NCBI RefSeq assembly: GCF_020176955.2
Contig: NZ_JAIUCZ020000015.1
Location: 124,001 to 188,000 of the forward strand
Reading direction: 5' to 3'
Length of the DNA: 64,000 nt
Source: Nocardia sp. alder85J
Lineage (GTDB): Bacteria; Actinomycetota; Actinomycetes; Mycobacteriales; Mycobacteriaceae
This document shows, in pieces, positions 16,834-26,198 of the stretch (within the stretch, counting starts at the first letter, position 1; every line of letters starts with the position of its first letter). The notes below the pieces were generated by a model, which worked only from the letters and a program-made list of their open reading frames with translations, was not told the origin of the DNA and did not search any database. The position numbers and the translations under genes are program-made.

Positions 16834-18540
16834 GTGTTCGAGTCGGTGCCGCCGATCGCGGCGGTCGGTCACAGTGCCGTCGACGCCTCCGTGCTCGAGC
16901 TGCGCGCGGTCGGCGGATTCTCCGAGACCGACGCGCGAGACGGTGCCAGCGCCGTGCTGGATCTCGAATTCCACAACACCGGAAGCAGATCGGTGCTGCT
17001 GCACCGCGCCACCGTGCGGGTGCATCGGGCCGCGGAGGTCGCCCCCGCGCGCATGGTCGGCTTCCTGCCCTACGAGGAATGGCTGATCGAGCGCCACCTG
17101 CGGGCCGGGCGGGAATACGATGTCGGCCTCCCGGTCACCGCCTGCGCCGCCGGTGCCCGGCGCAGTGTGACGCTGGCCGAGGTCGTCGCCCCCGGCGCGG
17201 CCGGCCGGCTGCCGATCCGCCTCGTCGCCGCCGAGGAACACGCCCGCGTCACCCTCGCCTACCTGCTCGAGATCGACGTCGCCTACGATGCGGGCCGCAC
17301 GCTGACCACCCCCAGGATCGCGATCGCGATCGCGCCCGGCACGGAACTCGCCGACCCCGACGACATCCGCGCCGACCTGGCCACCTTCCGGGCGGCCGTG
17401 CGCGCGGTGCGCGACGCCGTCGACCGGGAACTGGCGCTGCGCGGGCTGGCGGCGCCGGATTGGGACCACCGGCCGCCGGCCTGCCGCGCCGATCTGCCCG
17501 CCCATCTGCGCGCCCTCGACGGCGATCCCGGCGACCTCCTCAACCTGGGCCCCGGCGTCTACGAGGTCAACGATGCCTTCTGGGATCCGGCGGCATCCCT
17601 CGCGCGGCGTCTCGACGACATCCGCGCGTATTGCACGGATCTGGTGGAATTCATTGCCGGCGCGGACATTCGCCACGATTCGCTGTCCCGGATCCTGGCC
17701 CAGGCGCACCACATCCTGGCCCGGTTGCCGGCGCTGCGCGCGGAGCTCGAGGAGTCGGAAGGGGCGGTCGCGGTGCGGCATTCGGCCCCGGCGGGTGAAC
17801 TCGCACAGCTGCTGGGCGAGGATCCGCTGACGGAACTGCGGGCCCGCGCCGCGGCCGGTGAACCCGAGGCCGCGCGCCGGTTGGACCTGGCCGCACGGCT
17901 GGCCGACACGATCCGGTCGCGGGGCCCGGACCACCCCGAGACCCTGCTCGCGCGGGAGACCCCGATCCTGTGGCGGTTGCAGGCCGGGGACATGGCCGGC
18001 GCCGCAGTGGCGCTGGCCGAACTGATTCCGGATCAGGTCCGGGTGTTCGGCCCGGACCATCCGCGCACCCTGCGGGCCCGGCATCTGCTGGCCAAATGCC
18101 TCGGTGAGACCGGTGATGTCGACGCGGCCCGCACGGCCTTCGCCGCGCTCGTCGACGACCGGGCGCGCATCCTGGGCCCGGATCATCCCGACACGCTGGA
18201 CAGCCGGCACGAATCCGCGCGCTGGCGGGTGATGGCGGGCGACACCGCCGGTGCCGTCGCGACATTCGCCGCACTGGTCGCGGACCGGACCCGTATCCAA
18301 GGCCCCGACCACCCCGACACCCTCTATGCCCGGCACAATCTGGCCGTCTGCCGCGGGCGGGCCGGTGATGTCGCCACGGCGGTGACGGATCTGGTCACAC
18401 TGGTCGCGGACTGGACCCGGTTGCGCGGTGACGACGATGCCGAAACCCGGTACAGCCGTGGCGAACTGGCGCGCTGGCAGGTCCGAGCGGGTGCGGTCCA
18501 CCGGCGGCGCGGCGTGGGCGGTCCGCCTCCGGGATGGTGA
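16834..18540 (+). CDS. Orphan protein with NB-ARC-type C-terminal TPR repeats
   Basis: 568 residues. Residues about 20-165 look beta-rich (LDLEFHNTGSRSVLLHRATV), followed by a helical region. From about residue 370 there are three clear 42-residue repeats around GPDHPDTL-x-x-R-H, the TPR_10/kinesin-light-chain type repeat typical of actinobacterial NB-ARC proteins; each pairs with an AGD-x-AGAV-x-x-F/L-x-x-L helix. No ATPase domain is present, so the TPR part is separated from its usual partner. GTG 16834 has GGGAG and AAGGA upstream. The gene ends 23 bp before the convergent STAND regulator. Function unknown; protein-protein interaction is expected. Confidence 0.65.
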   Translation: MFESVPPIAAVGHSAVDASVLELRAVGGFSETDARDGASAVLDLEFHNTGSRSVLLHRATVRVHRAAEVAPARMVGFLPYEEWLIERHLRAGREYDVGLPVTACAAGARRSVTLAEVVAPGAAGRLPIRLVAAEEHARVTLAYLLEIDVAYDAGRTLTTPRIAIAIAPGTELADPDDIRADLATFRAAVRAVRDAVDRELALRGLAAPDWDHRPPACRADLPAHLRALDGDPGDLLNLGPGVYEVNDAFWDPAASLARRLDDIRAYCTDLVEFIAGADIRHDSLSRILAQAHHILARLPALRAELEESEGAVAVRHSAPAGELAQLLGEDPLTELRARAAAGEPEAARRLDLAARLADTIRSRGPDHPETLLARETPILWRLQAGDMAGAAVALAELIPDQVRVFGPDHPRTLRARHLLAKCLGETGDVDAARTAFAALVDDRARILGPDHPDTLDSRHESARWRVMAGDTAGAVATFAALVADRTRIQGPDHPDTLYARHNLAVCRGRAGDVATAVTDLVTLVADWTRLRGDDDAETRYSRGELARWQVRAGAVHRRRGVGGPPPGW

Positions 18541-18563
18541 TGCCGCCCGCGTCGATCACCGCC

Positions 18564-21125
18564 TCAGAGACCGGCCTCGAGCCGATCGCGGATCTCGTCG
18601 GCCTCCGGCACGCCGAGTTCGAGATAGAGGGCGAGGGCCTGTTCCGAGTACCGGTGCGCCTCCTCGCGCCGGCCCAGTGCCTGCGCCGCCCGCGCCGCGC
18701 CGCGCAGCGCTCGTGCCCGCTCGTGCCGGTGCCCGATGGTCCGCGCGATGATCAACGCGTCGGTGTGGCAGTTCAGCGCCTTGGCGAATTCACCCATGGC
18801 ATACAGTGTTTCGCCGAGTCCGTCGGCCGCCTCGGCGTCCAGGCCCGCATCTCCGGTCTGCTGCGCGAGCGCACCGGCCGCCCGGTGGTGGCTCGCGGCC
18901 TCCGGGTACCGGGCCTGGCCGGTGCGGATCTCACCGAGACGGGTCAGGGCGGCGCCCTCGATCGCCCGATGGCCCGAGTCGCGGGCCAGGGTCAGCGCTC
19001 GCCGGCAGTGCTCCGCGGCCTGCTCGTACCGGCCCTGTCGCAGCCGGACGTCGCCGAGGGCGGCCGACGCCGATGCCTCGAGCATGCGGAACCCGATGTC
19101 GCGCAACAACTCCAGTGCCTCGGACAGTGCGCCGGCGGCCTCCGGGTAGCGGCCCAGCCGGGTGTCGACGATGCCCAGATTGTTCAGGGCCACGGCGGCG
19201 CCGAACCGGAAGCCGATCTCCCGGCTGACCGCGGCCCGCTCGGTCCCGGCGCCCTGGAACAGCTGCGATTCCGCGAGGCCGGGGCCGGTCTCGGACAGCC
19301 GCTGCTGTGCCCGGCGGCAGGCGGTCAGCGCCGCCTCGGCGTGCTCCCGGGCCAGCGCGTAGTTGCCTGTCCTGATGTGGATCGTCGCCATCATGTTCAG
19401 CGCGTAGGTCTCGCCGCGCGCATCCTCGCGCCGCCGCGCCGCCTCCACCGCCGGGCCGAGAATGCTCAGCGACTCGGTGTGGAAGGCGCCGTTGTAGAGG
19501 TGGCGGTTCAACGACTGCACATAGTCGATCGCATAGCCGTGGTGCCCGTTGCGGACGGCGTGGACGGCGAGGCGCACGATGCCGTCGCGCGCGGCCGACA
19601 GCCAGGCGGCCGCGAATTCGGCATCGTGGAAATCGGGTGTCGGCGTGCCGACCGGAGTCGCCGGCGGGCGGAAGTCCTGCTCGTCGGCGTGGGCCGCGTC
19701 GGCCGCGGCGGACACCGCGTAGCGGAAGTAGTCGAGCAGGCGGCCCAGCGAGGCCTGCCGGTCGGCCTCCGGAATCCACTCGGACTGTTCGGCCGCGTAC
19801 CGGCGCAACAGGTCGTGCATTCCGGACCGTTCACCGTCGCCGCGCCGCTGCACCAGATGCGCCCGGGACAGAGCCACGACCGCCCGGCGAGCGCGGGGCA
19901 GATCCGTATCGGCCAGTGCCGCCACGATATACGGATCGAAATCGTGCCCCGGCCAGCAACCCAGCAGCCGGAACACCCGCGCGGGGTCGGCGTCGAGGTG
20001 ACCGAGCGACCACGAGAAGACCGACCGCACATCGGTTCTCGGATCCTCGCCGCCGTCCAGGTGATCCAGTGGATTGCCCCGCTCGAATTCGGCCGCCACC
20101 GCGGCCAGGCCGGCCGACGGCTCGCTCGCGATCCGCTCTGCCAGGATGCGCAGGGTCAGCGGCAACCGGGCGCACCGCTCGATCAGCTCGGCGGCGGCAT
20201 CGGGTTCGGTGTCGACCCGGGCGCCGACGAGGGCGCGCAGCAGCGCCAGGGCATCCGCGGCGGGCATCGCCTCGAGCTCGATCCGCTTCGCGCCGTGCCG
20301 GGACACCAAGCCGGGCAACGACTCCCGGCTGGTGACCAGCACCAGGCAGGAGTCGGCCCCGGGCAGCAACAGCCGGACGTCCTCGGTCGAGCGCGCGTTG
20401 TCCAGCAGCACCAGCAGGCGCCGATCGGCCATGACGGTGCGGAAGCGGGCCGAGCGCTCGGCCTCGCCGGGCGGGATCTCGTCGGGATGCACACCGAGAC
20501 TTCGCAGCAACGTGGCGAGCGCGTCGGCCGGCGCTATCCGATCCTTCGGGTCGTAGCCCTGGAGATCGATGTACAACTGGCCGTCGGGGAACCGATCGGT
20601 GACCGAGCGCGCGAAGTGCACCGCCAGCGCGGTTTTTCCGGCGCCCGCCGCGCCCACGATCGCCACCACCGGCGCGGCCGTGTCCAGCAGTGCGCTCAGC
20701 GCGCGCAACTGCTGCGTCCGGCCGGTGAAATCGTCGATGCCGGCGGGCAGTTCGCGCGGCGTCGCGGGGAAGACCGTATTGCGCACCGCCCACCGATGCG
20801 TCGCCCGGTGCTCCGAGGCCGTGAACCACGCCTCGCTCCAGGCGCGTTGCTGATCGGCGGTCGCGCCGAGCGCGATGACGATCCGGTCCAGCACGTCGGC
20901 GGACGGAAAGTGTTTGCCGCTCAGATAACTCGCCAGGGTCGAGCGCGGAATATCGGGCAGTTTGCGGCGCAGATCGTCCACGCTCACCCGAATCCTGCCG
21001 GTGCCGTGGGCCGCCCGCACCCGCAGGACATCCAGTTCCCGGACCAGACTCGTGAGGTCGGCCACGCGGCGTGGATCGGGACCGTCGCCGTCCCTCGGCC
21101 CGGCCGGCCCCGAAACCTGGTGCAT
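18564..21125 (-). CDS. XRE-type HTH, NB-ARC ATPase, TPR regulator (STAND, AfsR-like)
   Basis: 853 residues. A lambda-repressor-like HTH occupies about residues 45-85 (IPRSTLASYLSGKHFPS). The NB-ARC domain follows: Walker A VGAAGAGKTALAVHFA near 157, Walker B RLLVLLDNA near 240, a GLPL-like motif LPLTLRILAERI near 325, and the MHD motif GMHDLLRRYA near 440. The last 350 residues are TPR repeats (ALGDVRLRQGRYEQAAEHCR). Such signal-transduction ATPases sense a ligand or peptide through the TPR and switch DNA binding by nucleotide state, often controlling secondary metabolism. It is monocistronic and convergent with the TPR protein at 16834. Confidence 0.88.
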   Translation of the reverse strand: MHQVSGPAGPRDGDGPDPRRVADLTSLVRELDVLRVRAAHGTGRIRVSVDDLRRKLPDIPRSTLASYLSGKHFPSADVLDRIVIALGATADQQRAWSEAWFTASEHRATHRWAVRNTVFPATPRELPAGIDDFTGRTQQLRALSALLDTAAPVVAIVGAAGAGKTALAVHFARSVTDRFPDGQLYIDLQGYDPKDRIAPADALATLLRSLGVHPDEIPPGEAERSARFRTVMADRRLLVLLDNARSTEDVRLLLPGADSCLVLVTSRESLPGLVSRHGAKRIELEAMPAADALALLRALVGARVDTEPDAAAELIERCARLPLTLRILAERIASEPSAGLAAVAAEFERGNPLDHLDGGEDPRTDVRSVFSWSLGHLDADPARVFRLLGCWPGHDFDPYIVAALADTDLPRARRAVVALSRAHLVQRRGDGERSGMHDLLRRYAAEQSEWIPEADRQASLGRLLDYFRYAVSAAADAAHADEQDFRPPATPVGTPTPDFHDAEFAAAWLSAARDGIVRLAVHAVRNGHHGYAIDYVQSLNRHLYNGAFHTESLSILGPAVEAARRREDARGETYALNMMATIHIRTGNYALAREHAEAALTACRRAQQRLSETGPGLAESQLFQGAGTERAAVSREIGFRFGAAVALNNLGIVDTRLGRYPEAAGALSEALELLRDIGFRMLEASASAALGDVRLRQGRYEQAAEHCRRALTLARDSGHRAIEGAALTRLGEIRTGQARYPEAASHHRAAGALAQQTGDAGLDAEAADGLGETLYAMGEFAKALNCHTDALIIARTIGHRHERARALRGAARAAQALGRREEAHRYSEQALALYLELGVPEADEIRDRLEAGL

Positions 21126-21451
21126 CCTCGCGTCCTACTCTGGTCCGGACCTATCGTGTCCGAGCAGGGATGACGACGGTTCCGATCGGCAATCGGTACT
21201 GGAGAGTTGCAATGAACGATATCCGTTCCCGGCCGCGGTTTCAGGATCGGCAGGACACCGGCGGCCGATTCCGGAGGGCGCCACCGTCTTCCACCTGCCG
21301 GTCGTCGAACTCCGCGGGGTCGTCGCGTGGCAGAGGTCACGTCCACGTCGGCGCGGGAATGACTCCGGAAGGCACAGTGCCGCACCACGAGCCGGGATGT
21401 TGCCCGACGGTGGCTTTCGTGCCGCCGGGGCGTCACGAGGTGGCAGCGGCG

Positions 21452-21877
21452 TCAGCCGGCGTCGCGCCGGACCGGGGGAATCGGCTGGAGTACCCGCTCG
21501 ACCAGCGCTGTGTCGCAATGCTCCACGACCTCGGCGATGCGCCCGGCGCTGATCCGGAACACATAGCAGTACGTCTGGTCGTAGCGGTCCCCGCGCGTGG
21601 TGATGGCGTGGCCGCGGGCCTGGACCACCACGCGATCACCGTCGGCGAGCACGAGGTCCGCTTCGCTGCGGTAGTTTCCGTCGAACTGTGCCATCAGCGG
21701 GCGCAGCAGCCCGTTCAGCACCTCCGACTTCGGCTCCCGGCTGCCCGCCCACGACCAGTGGCCCGGGAACACCCACCGGCAGTCGTCGGCCATCGCCTCG
21801 GACAGCGCGCGGGTGTCGCCGGCGGCCAGTCGCCGGAAGATCTCCTCGATGAATTCCTTGTTCTCCCTTGTGTTCAC
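21452..21877 (-). CDS. SnoaL/NTF2-like protein
   Basis: 141 residues of the nuclear-transport-factor-2 fold: an N-terminal helix (NKEFIEEIFRRLAAGD), then CRWVFPGHWSWAG and the strand set DGDRVVVQARGHA, YDQTYCYVFRISAGRI. Members are small-molecule-binding enzymes (ketosteroid isomerase-like, epoxide hydrolases) or of unknown role. The start is uncertain; GTG 21877 fits the family N-terminus but has no clear ribosome binding site, and may be leaderless. It is divergent from the LysR gene at 21949, with only 71 bp between, and is the likely target of that regulator. Confidence 0.72.
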   Translation of the reverse strand: MNTRENKEFIEEIFRRLAAGDTRALSEAMADDCRWVFPGHWSWAGSREPKSEVLNGLLRPLMAQFDGNYRSEADLVLADGDRVVVQARGHAITTRGDRYDQTYCYVFRISAGRIAEVVEHCDTALVERVLQPIPPVRRDAG

Positions 21878-21903
21878 GAGACCGACGTTACGACCGGTGC
21901 AGT

Positions 21904-21929
21904 GATGCGACCAGCGAGACTCTTGCATC
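21904..21929. promoter_or_regulatory. Candidate LysR operator
   Basis: The inverted pair GATGC at 21904-21908 and GCATC at 21925-21929 lies in the LysR/SnoaL gap. LysR proteins usually bind such interrupted dyads next to divergent promoters. This is based on position and symmetry only. Confidence 0.35.
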
Positions 21930-21948
21930 CCTGGTATCACATTCAGGC

Positions 21949-22863
21949 ATGGGTGAGTTCACGGTGACCGGTCTGCGGGTGCTGCGGGAGGCGGCGCGGT
22001 CGGGGTCGTTCTCGCAGGCGGCGCAGCGGCTGGGCTACACCCAGTCCGCGGTGTCGCGCCAGGTCGCGCTGATGGAACAGGCCGCGGGCCGCCCCCTGTT
22101 CGAACGGCAGGCCCGTGGCGTGGAGCCGACGGAGGCGGGCCGCATCGTGCTGCGGCACGCCGATGCCGTGCTCGCCGAACTGGACCGAGCCCGGGATGCC
22201 TTGCAGGACCTGCACTCCCGGCGATCCGGACGGCTGCGCGTCGGCGCGTTCTCGACCGCCAACGCGGTGCTGGTGCCGCAGGCGACAGCCACGGTGGCAC
22301 AGCGGCATCCGGAGCTGGAGGTGCGCCTGCGCGAAGGACTCACACCGGCACTGTCGAGCGAACTCGGCCGGCGGCGACTGGATCTGGCGGTGCTCTCCGG
22401 TGCCTCCGACCTTCCGGCCGGCCTGGAAGTCGTTCGGTTGCTGGAGGATTCGCTCTACATCGCGACCGCCACCGCGCACCCGCTGGCCGGTCGGCTCAGC
22501 GTGCCGATCGACCGGCTGCGCGACGAACGGTGGATCACCGGCAGTGCGGACCAGCACACCACCCTGCTCGGCGCGTGGGCCGGCGCCGCCTGGCAGCCGC
22601 ACGTCGCGCACGTGGCCCGCGACTGGATCACCAAACTGGGCCTGGTGGCAGCGGGTCTCGGCATCACCGTGGTACCCGGGCTGGTGGTGCCCGCACTGCC
22701 GGACACGGTGTCGGTGGTCCGCATCGACGATCCGGCCGCCGTACGGCCCACCCACGTCGGCTACCACCCCGACCGCGTCGACGCCCGCCACCCGTTCCTC
22801 ACGGCACTGCGCGAGGCGAGCGCCGCACTGGACTACCGGATCCGGCAGCGGCTGCACGGCTGA
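21949..22863 (+). CDS. LysR family transcriptional regulator
   Basis: 304 residues. The N-terminal winged HTH is typical: LREAARSGSFSQAAQRLGYTQSAVSRQV at the start, followed by the linker helix and a periplasmic-binding-protein-like effector domain (SGRLRVGAFSTANAVLVP onward). ATG 21949 matches the family N-terminus. It is divergent from the SnoaL-like gene and most likely activates it in response to a small molecule and represses itself. There are no features that identify the ligand. Confidence 0.88.
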   Translation: MGEFTVTGLRVLREAARSGSFSQAAQRLGYTQSAVSRQVALMEQAAGRPLFERQARGVEPTEAGRIVLRHADAVLAELDRARDALQDLHSRRSGRLRVGAFSTANAVLVPQATATVAQRHPELEVRLREGLTPALSSELGRRRLDLAVLSGASDLPAGLEVVRLLEDSLYIATATAHPLAGRLSVPIDRLRDERWITGSADQHTTLLGAWAGAAWQPHVAHVARDWITKLGLVAAGLGITVVPGLVVPALPDTVSVVRIDDPAAVRPTHVGYHPDRVDARHPFLTALREASAALDYRIRQRLHG

Positions 22864-23031
22864 GACACCTCCGACCGCCGTGGCATCGGCCGATCCTGGC
22901 CGGGCAGGGCGGCGACCCACTACGCTCGGTCGGGCGGCTCACCGCCGCCGATCCCCACCACGGCGTCACAGCAACCGAGACGATCCGGCCGCAACCACGC
23001 CGATCGCGCGAATTGGGAAGCAGGAGAACCG

Positions 23032-23205
23032 ATGACCCGCATCACCCTGGAGATCGACGTCCCCTCGGACGAGACCGCCGACGCGATCGCCCCCATCCTG
23101 CCGTACCTGAAGGAGATCGCGGAAGTGGCGCGGCGCGCGGGCTGCACCACCGGCCTGACCATCGACGGCGAGTCCGTCGAAGCCGCCGTGGCCGACCTGA
23201 CCTGA
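23032..23205 (+). CDS. Small hypothetical protein
   Basis: 57 residues from ATG 23032, which has AGGAG 6 bases upstream (codons MTRITLEIDVPSDETADAI at the start). The pattern suggests a short strand, one helix with a Cys (AEVARRAGCTTGL) and a second strand/helix, a compact alpha/beta mini-protein. Codon use fits a real gene: every third base is almost always G or C. No family is recognised. It stands between the LysR gene and the orphan at 23312 on the same strand. Confidence 0.5.
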   Translation: MTRITLEIDVPSDETADAIAPILPYLKEIAEVARRAGCTTGLTIDGESVEAAVADLT

Positions 23206-23311
23206 CCTGGCCGCACCGTATTTCGGTTGAGGAGCCGCCATCCGAAGGCCACCATGAATCCTGCACGTCCGGTCACAGAATCCGGACCGGCCCGGCAGTG
23301 GGGGAGTGGCC

Positions 23312-24094
23312 ATGGGTGTCTGGGGCGGCGTCTGCGCCTTCGACGAGCAGCGATTCCGTGAGGTGGTCGTGCCCGCGTTCCGCACCGGCGAACACCATCC
23401 GATGATCACCGCGACGCTCGAACGCCTCTGGTCCCAGGGTCGCGGCCTGGAAGGATTCCCGGAGCCCGATCCCACCGGCGAACCGTTCTTCCCCGAGGCG
23501 CCCTGCCGATTCGAGGGCCTGGCATCGGTGCTGTCCCACGTCGACGACGCGTTCACCACCTGCGCACTGGGCCGCGACTTCTGGGTCGCGAACGGCCTCG
23601 TGTGCCCACCGGGCGCATCACGACGCGAACCGGGCTGGGGCTACTGGGAACTGGTCGAACTGGTGGAATGGGCGATCCTCCGGGAAACCGTCCTGGCCTG
23701 GGGCTACCTCGGCCTCGCCGGCGGCTCGCCCTGGCGGGTGTTCGGCGACCGGGTCCCGGACCGCGACGCCCCGGGCCCGTCCCGCCTCCGGGATCTGCTG
23801 GTACGCCTGGACACCACCTCGGGCTACTGGGTCCACGGCGGCGGCGGATTCGGGGAAGGCCTGTGCGGCTGGCTCACCGCCACCGAGACCCGCGAACTGG
23901 CCGCCCTGCTCCCGCGACCGGACACCGCACCGGACGACGACTGGCAGCAGCACCATTGCTGGACCGTGCTGGACTGGAGCGTCGGCCACGGCACCGGCCT
24001 GCTCTGGGGCCGAGACCTGGAACTGTTCTACGCCGACGACCCCGCCGCCACCCTGCTCGACCCCGGAGCACCGCCGATCCTGCGGCTCGCTTAG
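23312..24094 (+). CDS. Orphan cytosolic protein
   Basis: 260 residues, rich in Trp and Phe (GVWGGVCAFDEQRF at the start, LVEWAILRETVLAWGYLG in the middle, WTVLDWSVGHGTGLLWG near the end). No signal peptide, membrane span or catalytic motif is recognised. The ATG at 23312 follows GGGGGAG by about 8 bases and is preferred over the GTG at 23306. Codon bias is strong, so the gene is real. It ends 5 bp before the convergent lipase gene. It may belong to one of the small-ligand or immunity-type DUF families, but this is not claimed. Confidence 0.6.
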   Translation: MGVWGGVCAFDEQRFREVVVPAFRTGEHHPMITATLERLWSQGRGLEGFPEPDPTGEPFFPEAPCRFEGLASVLSHVDDAFTTCALGRDFWVANGLVCPPGASRREPGWGYWELVELVEWAILRETVLAWGYLGLAGGSPWRVFGDRVPDRDAPGPSRLRDLLVRLDTTSGYWVHGGGGFGEGLCGWLTATETRELAALLPRPDTAPDDDWQQHHCWTVLDWSVGHGTGLLWGRDLELFYADDPAATLLDPGAPPILRLA

Positions 24095-24099
24095 ATCCG

Positions 24100-25464
24100 T
24101 CAGTGCGGGGTGGGGCATTCGTCCGGCGCGGGTTCGCCGCGCAACCGGCGGCCGAGCCAGTCGGTGGCCTCGGTGAATCCGGTCAGCATCGCGATGATGT
24201 GCTCGCCGGGGTCGGTGCGGAAGATCGCGGGGACGCCGCGCTCGCATTGCTGGCGGAACATCTGCTGGGCGGATTCGTAGGGGATCCAGATGTCGTGCGC
24301 GCCGTGGTAGATGAACAGGGGGTCGGCCGAGGTCTGGTCGGTCAGTTCGGTCTGCCGGTAGATCTCGTCTGCGATTCCGCTGTCGAGGGTGTGGTCGATA
24401 TCCGCCGCGACCTCGACCGGAATTCCGACCGCGCCGAGCGGTCCGTCCGCCTCGCCGCAGATATCCTTCAGCGGTGAGGTGGCCAGCCATTGCGCGAAAT
24501 GGTTCATGTAGTCGAGGATGTCCGGATGTTCACGCGCCATGGCCAGCGTGACCGCCAGCAGAATTCCGGAGGCGATATTGCCGTTGAGCCGATGGGCCAC
24601 CGTGCTGTAATCGGTGACCAGTCCGCCCGCGGCCGTACCCACCAATGCCCCGGACAATTCCGGCGCGTATTCGTTCACCATCATCGCCGCCGCGTAGGCC
24701 GCAATGGCGCCACCGGAATATCCGGCGGTCGCATAACGGCTGTCGTGGAACTCGTCCGGCAGCGTCGACCGTACGGCCCGAATCGAATCCAGCACGACAT
24801 GCCCGGCGACCTTGGGTTCGGCATAGGACATCCGCGGGCCCTCGTGATCGGGCAGCAGCACCGCGAATCCCTGGTCGAGCGCGGTCCAGATGGTCGGCAG
24901 GAACGTGTTGACCTCGGAGTCCGGCCGGCCGCGTGACATCGCGTAGCCCGGGGTGCATTTCACGCCGAGCGCGTTGATCGGCAGTGTGTTGACCTGCACC
25001 GGACGGCTCCCGGGCCCGGTCCACGCGGCCGCCGGGACGATCAGGGTGGCGGTGCCGAAGGAGGGTGCGCCCGCGGCCGAGGTCGACCGGAATTTCAGTA
25101 GCAGCGCCTGCCGGATCGGCGTCGTCATGAGCGTCGACACTCCCGCTGTCACATCACGCGAGTCGATGAGGTCACCGGGTGCGAGATCGGCGAGATTGCC
25201 GGGCCAGGCGTCGAACATCGGATCACCCGACGACGAGGGCAGCACCGCATGCCACAATGCGGACCGGTCGTCGCCGGTGGATTGCGACGGCGTAATCGGC
25301 GGCGCGGGGATCGTGTTGTCGATCCACGACTGTAATGGGGAAGGACCGGGATTCACCGGCGCCGGTGGCGCGCCCGGCGGACCTTCGTCCGCCAGCGCGG
25401 GCTGCCCACCCAACAACAAACAACCTGTTGACACCATGACAACAACTGCCAGCAGTGATCTCAC
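24100..25464 (-). CDS. Secretory LIP-family lipase
   Basis: 454 residues with a Sec signal peptide ending at QPALA (about residue 26). The alpha/beta-hydrolase nucleophile motif is GYSGG (Ser in ATAGYSGGAIAAYAA) at about residue 230; the triad Asp is probably in HGAHDIWIP and the His in GEHIIAMLTG. Length and motif order match the secretory lipase family (LIP, PF03583) of nocardiae and mycobacteria, which hydrolyse triacylglycerols or carboxyl esters outside the cell. GTG 25464 has GAGGA 7 bases upstream and opens into the signal peptide, whereas the ORF's earlier ATG adds 45 non-signal residues. It could feed fatty acids to the many acyl-CoA enzymes of the window. Confidence 0.85.
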   Translation of the reverse strand: MRSLLAVVVMVSTGCLLLGGQPALADEGPPGAPPAPVNPGPSPLQSWIDNTIPAPPITPSQSTGDDRSALWHAVLPSSSGDPMFDAWPGNLADLAPGDLIDSRDVTAGVSTLMTTPIRQALLLKFRSTSAAGAPSFGTATLIVPAAAWTGPGSRPVQVNTLPINALGVKCTPGYAMSRGRPDSEVNTFLPTIWTALDQGFAVLLPDHEGPRMSYAEPKVAGHVVLDSIRAVRSTLPDEFHDSRYATAGYSGGAIAAYAAAMMVNEYAPELSGALVGTAAGGLVTDYSTVAHRLNGNIASGILLAVTLAMAREHPDILDYMNHFAQWLATSPLKDICGEADGPLGAVGIPVEVAADIDHTLDSGIADEIYRQTELTDQTSADPLFIYHGAHDIWIPYESAQQMFRQQCERGVPAIFRTDPGEHIIAMLTGFTEATDWLGRRLRGEPAPDECPTPH

Positions 25465-25649
25465 AAACCATCCTCGTCTCGACGAACTCGCCACGAAGTA
25501 TGCCCGGCGAACTATTCCGTCGCGCAGCCCGATTCGGGTTGTGCGGAAGATTACGGCCGATCGAGAGTAATGATTGTGATGCGTGCCAAGCGAATACATC
25601 GGTGTGTCGAAGTGGCGTATATGGGCGGGATGCGCCCGCTGTCGGCGAG

Positions 25650-25919
25650 CGCGTCACGTGAGGTGTCGCGCAGCAGGCCCGTGCCGATCGCGAAAGTGCC
25701 ACAGAGCCAACGTACCTCGGGAGCACATGCACCGATGTCGCAGAGATGATGCAGATCCCCGCGCGGAACGAGCACGACATCACCGCGCCCCACCCGCTCG
25801 ACGCGAGCGCCACCGTCGACCCGGAGCTCGACCGCACCGGTCTCGACGATGTGCAGACTGCCGGTACCGGCGAAACCGATCGAAAAGCGCTGCGGCGGAC
25901 GATGAACCGTGACCTTCGG
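25650..25919 (-). pseudogene. AraC-family cupin (N-terminal domain) remnant
   Basis: On the minus strand 25650-25919 encodes SLHIVETGAVELRVDGG, GRGDVVLVPRGDLHHL and EVRWLCGTFAIG, the Cupin_6 effector domain of AraC regulators. The following helix-turn-helix domain is missing; the frame runs into unrelated sequence after about LRDTSRD. The start side is also unclear. This is a truncated regulator gene 185 bp upstream of the lipase. The 280 bp to the right, before the next gene, hold no assignable gene, although one plus-strand stretch (HATGGVLIAFAEILEDA) looks protein-like. Confidence 0.55.
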
Positions 25920-26198
25920 CAGCCCGGCCCCCGCCTCCTGGACCTCCACTTCACCGACTACGCGGCAGCCAGTGCCGCCGCCGCGGAAGCGGGCCCGTTG
26001 GTCGCCGCCACCCGCGAGCACGCCACCGGCGGCGTGCTGATCGCCTTCGCGGAGATCCTCGAAGACGCTCAGCGCCGACCCGGTCCGCGGCAGTCCCGAG
26101 CACGAGGCTGCCGCCGGAGCGGGCCGGGGAGAATCGTCCACCCTGTCGCTCGGCACACGACAAGCCGAGAATCACCACAGACAACCGAAGGGGAGACG

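Noticed and set aside
25746..26198. In-frame 151-codon N-terminal extension of the orphan at 26199
   Set aside because: It runs across the AraC remnant, changes composition abruptly and has no start signal. The ATG at 26199 has its own ribosome binding site.
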